A stretch of 5,864 nt of DNA, from assembly GCA_025360285.1 (NCBI GenBank), contig JANYCM010000064.1, positions 1-5,864 on the forward strand. Reading direction: 5' to 3'. Below the pieces are notes generated by a model. The model was not told the origin of the DNA. It made no database searches and saw nothing but the letters and a program-made list of their open reading frames with translations. This DNA comes from Sphingomonadales bacterium (GTDB taxonomy: Bacteria > Pseudomonadota > Alphaproteobacteria > Sphingomonadales > Sphingomonadaceae). This document shows positions 5,850 to 5,864 of this stretch, piece by piece; position 1 is the stretch's first letter, and each line of letters opens with the position of its first letter. The position numbers and the translations under genes are program-made.

Positions 5850-5864
5850 CGGCAGGGCTCTCTC

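Larger units (their letters stand above)
5525..5864. other. Region upstream of feoA, no confident gene
   Basis: About 340 bases between feoA and the right edge. The feoA-proximal part is G+C-rich and the distal part is clearly richer in A+T. It holds the weak feoAB promoter, a small inverted repeat TCAGCA (5653-5658) / TGCTGA (5666-5671), a duplicated 15-base box, a 9-base tandem repeat and one doubtful 42-codon frame, each listed separately. The minus strand is also open from the right edge (5864) to a TAA at about 5828-5826, too short to tell whether it is the end of another gene. Confidence 0.6.

Overview
The window looks like chromosomal DNA from a high-G+C alphaproteobacterium, most likely a sphingomonad. 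Evidence: very G+C-rich genes with strong third-position G/C bias (46 of 60 bases in 2101-2160), a dispersed-repeat core typical of alphaproteobacteria (TCCCGG-ATCAAGC-CCGGGA), and family resemblances of the proteins. No RNA gene, insertion sequence or CRISPR array was seen. The genus is an inference.

Layout. (1) 2-2401, plus strand: the 3' six-sevenths of polA (DNA polymerase I), entering from the left edge, with an apparently intact proofreading domain and polymerase domain. (2) 2402-3413: a small-gene interval of accessory character. It holds a lower-G+C hypothetical gene on the plus strand (2444-2836, probably a DUF6678-type protein), a 61-residue basic protein on the minus strand (2855-3040) with a textbook ribosome site and a possible stress sigma-factor promoter, the decayed remains of an AbrB/VapB-type antitoxin with no toxin beside it (3146-3334), and a stem-loop followed by an alphaproteobacterial palindromic repeat (3339-3391). 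(3) 3414-5524, minus strand: feoA-feoB, the ferrous-iron uptake operon, with a 4-base ATGA overlap and no feoC. (4) 5525-5864: a non-coding or weakly coding region upstream of feoA. It has a weak sigma-70-like promoter, two copies of a 15-base AT-rich box 116 bases apart, a perfect 9-base tandem duplication and one questionable 42-codon frame.

polA and feoAB are unrelated in function and transcribed towards each other, so the interval between them is where small accessory genes and repeats have collected. The most informative observations are the antitoxin relic with its internal deletion, the candidate stress promoter of the 61-residue protein, and the duplicated box upstream of feoA. I did not find evidence for a complete undescribed multi-gene system here.
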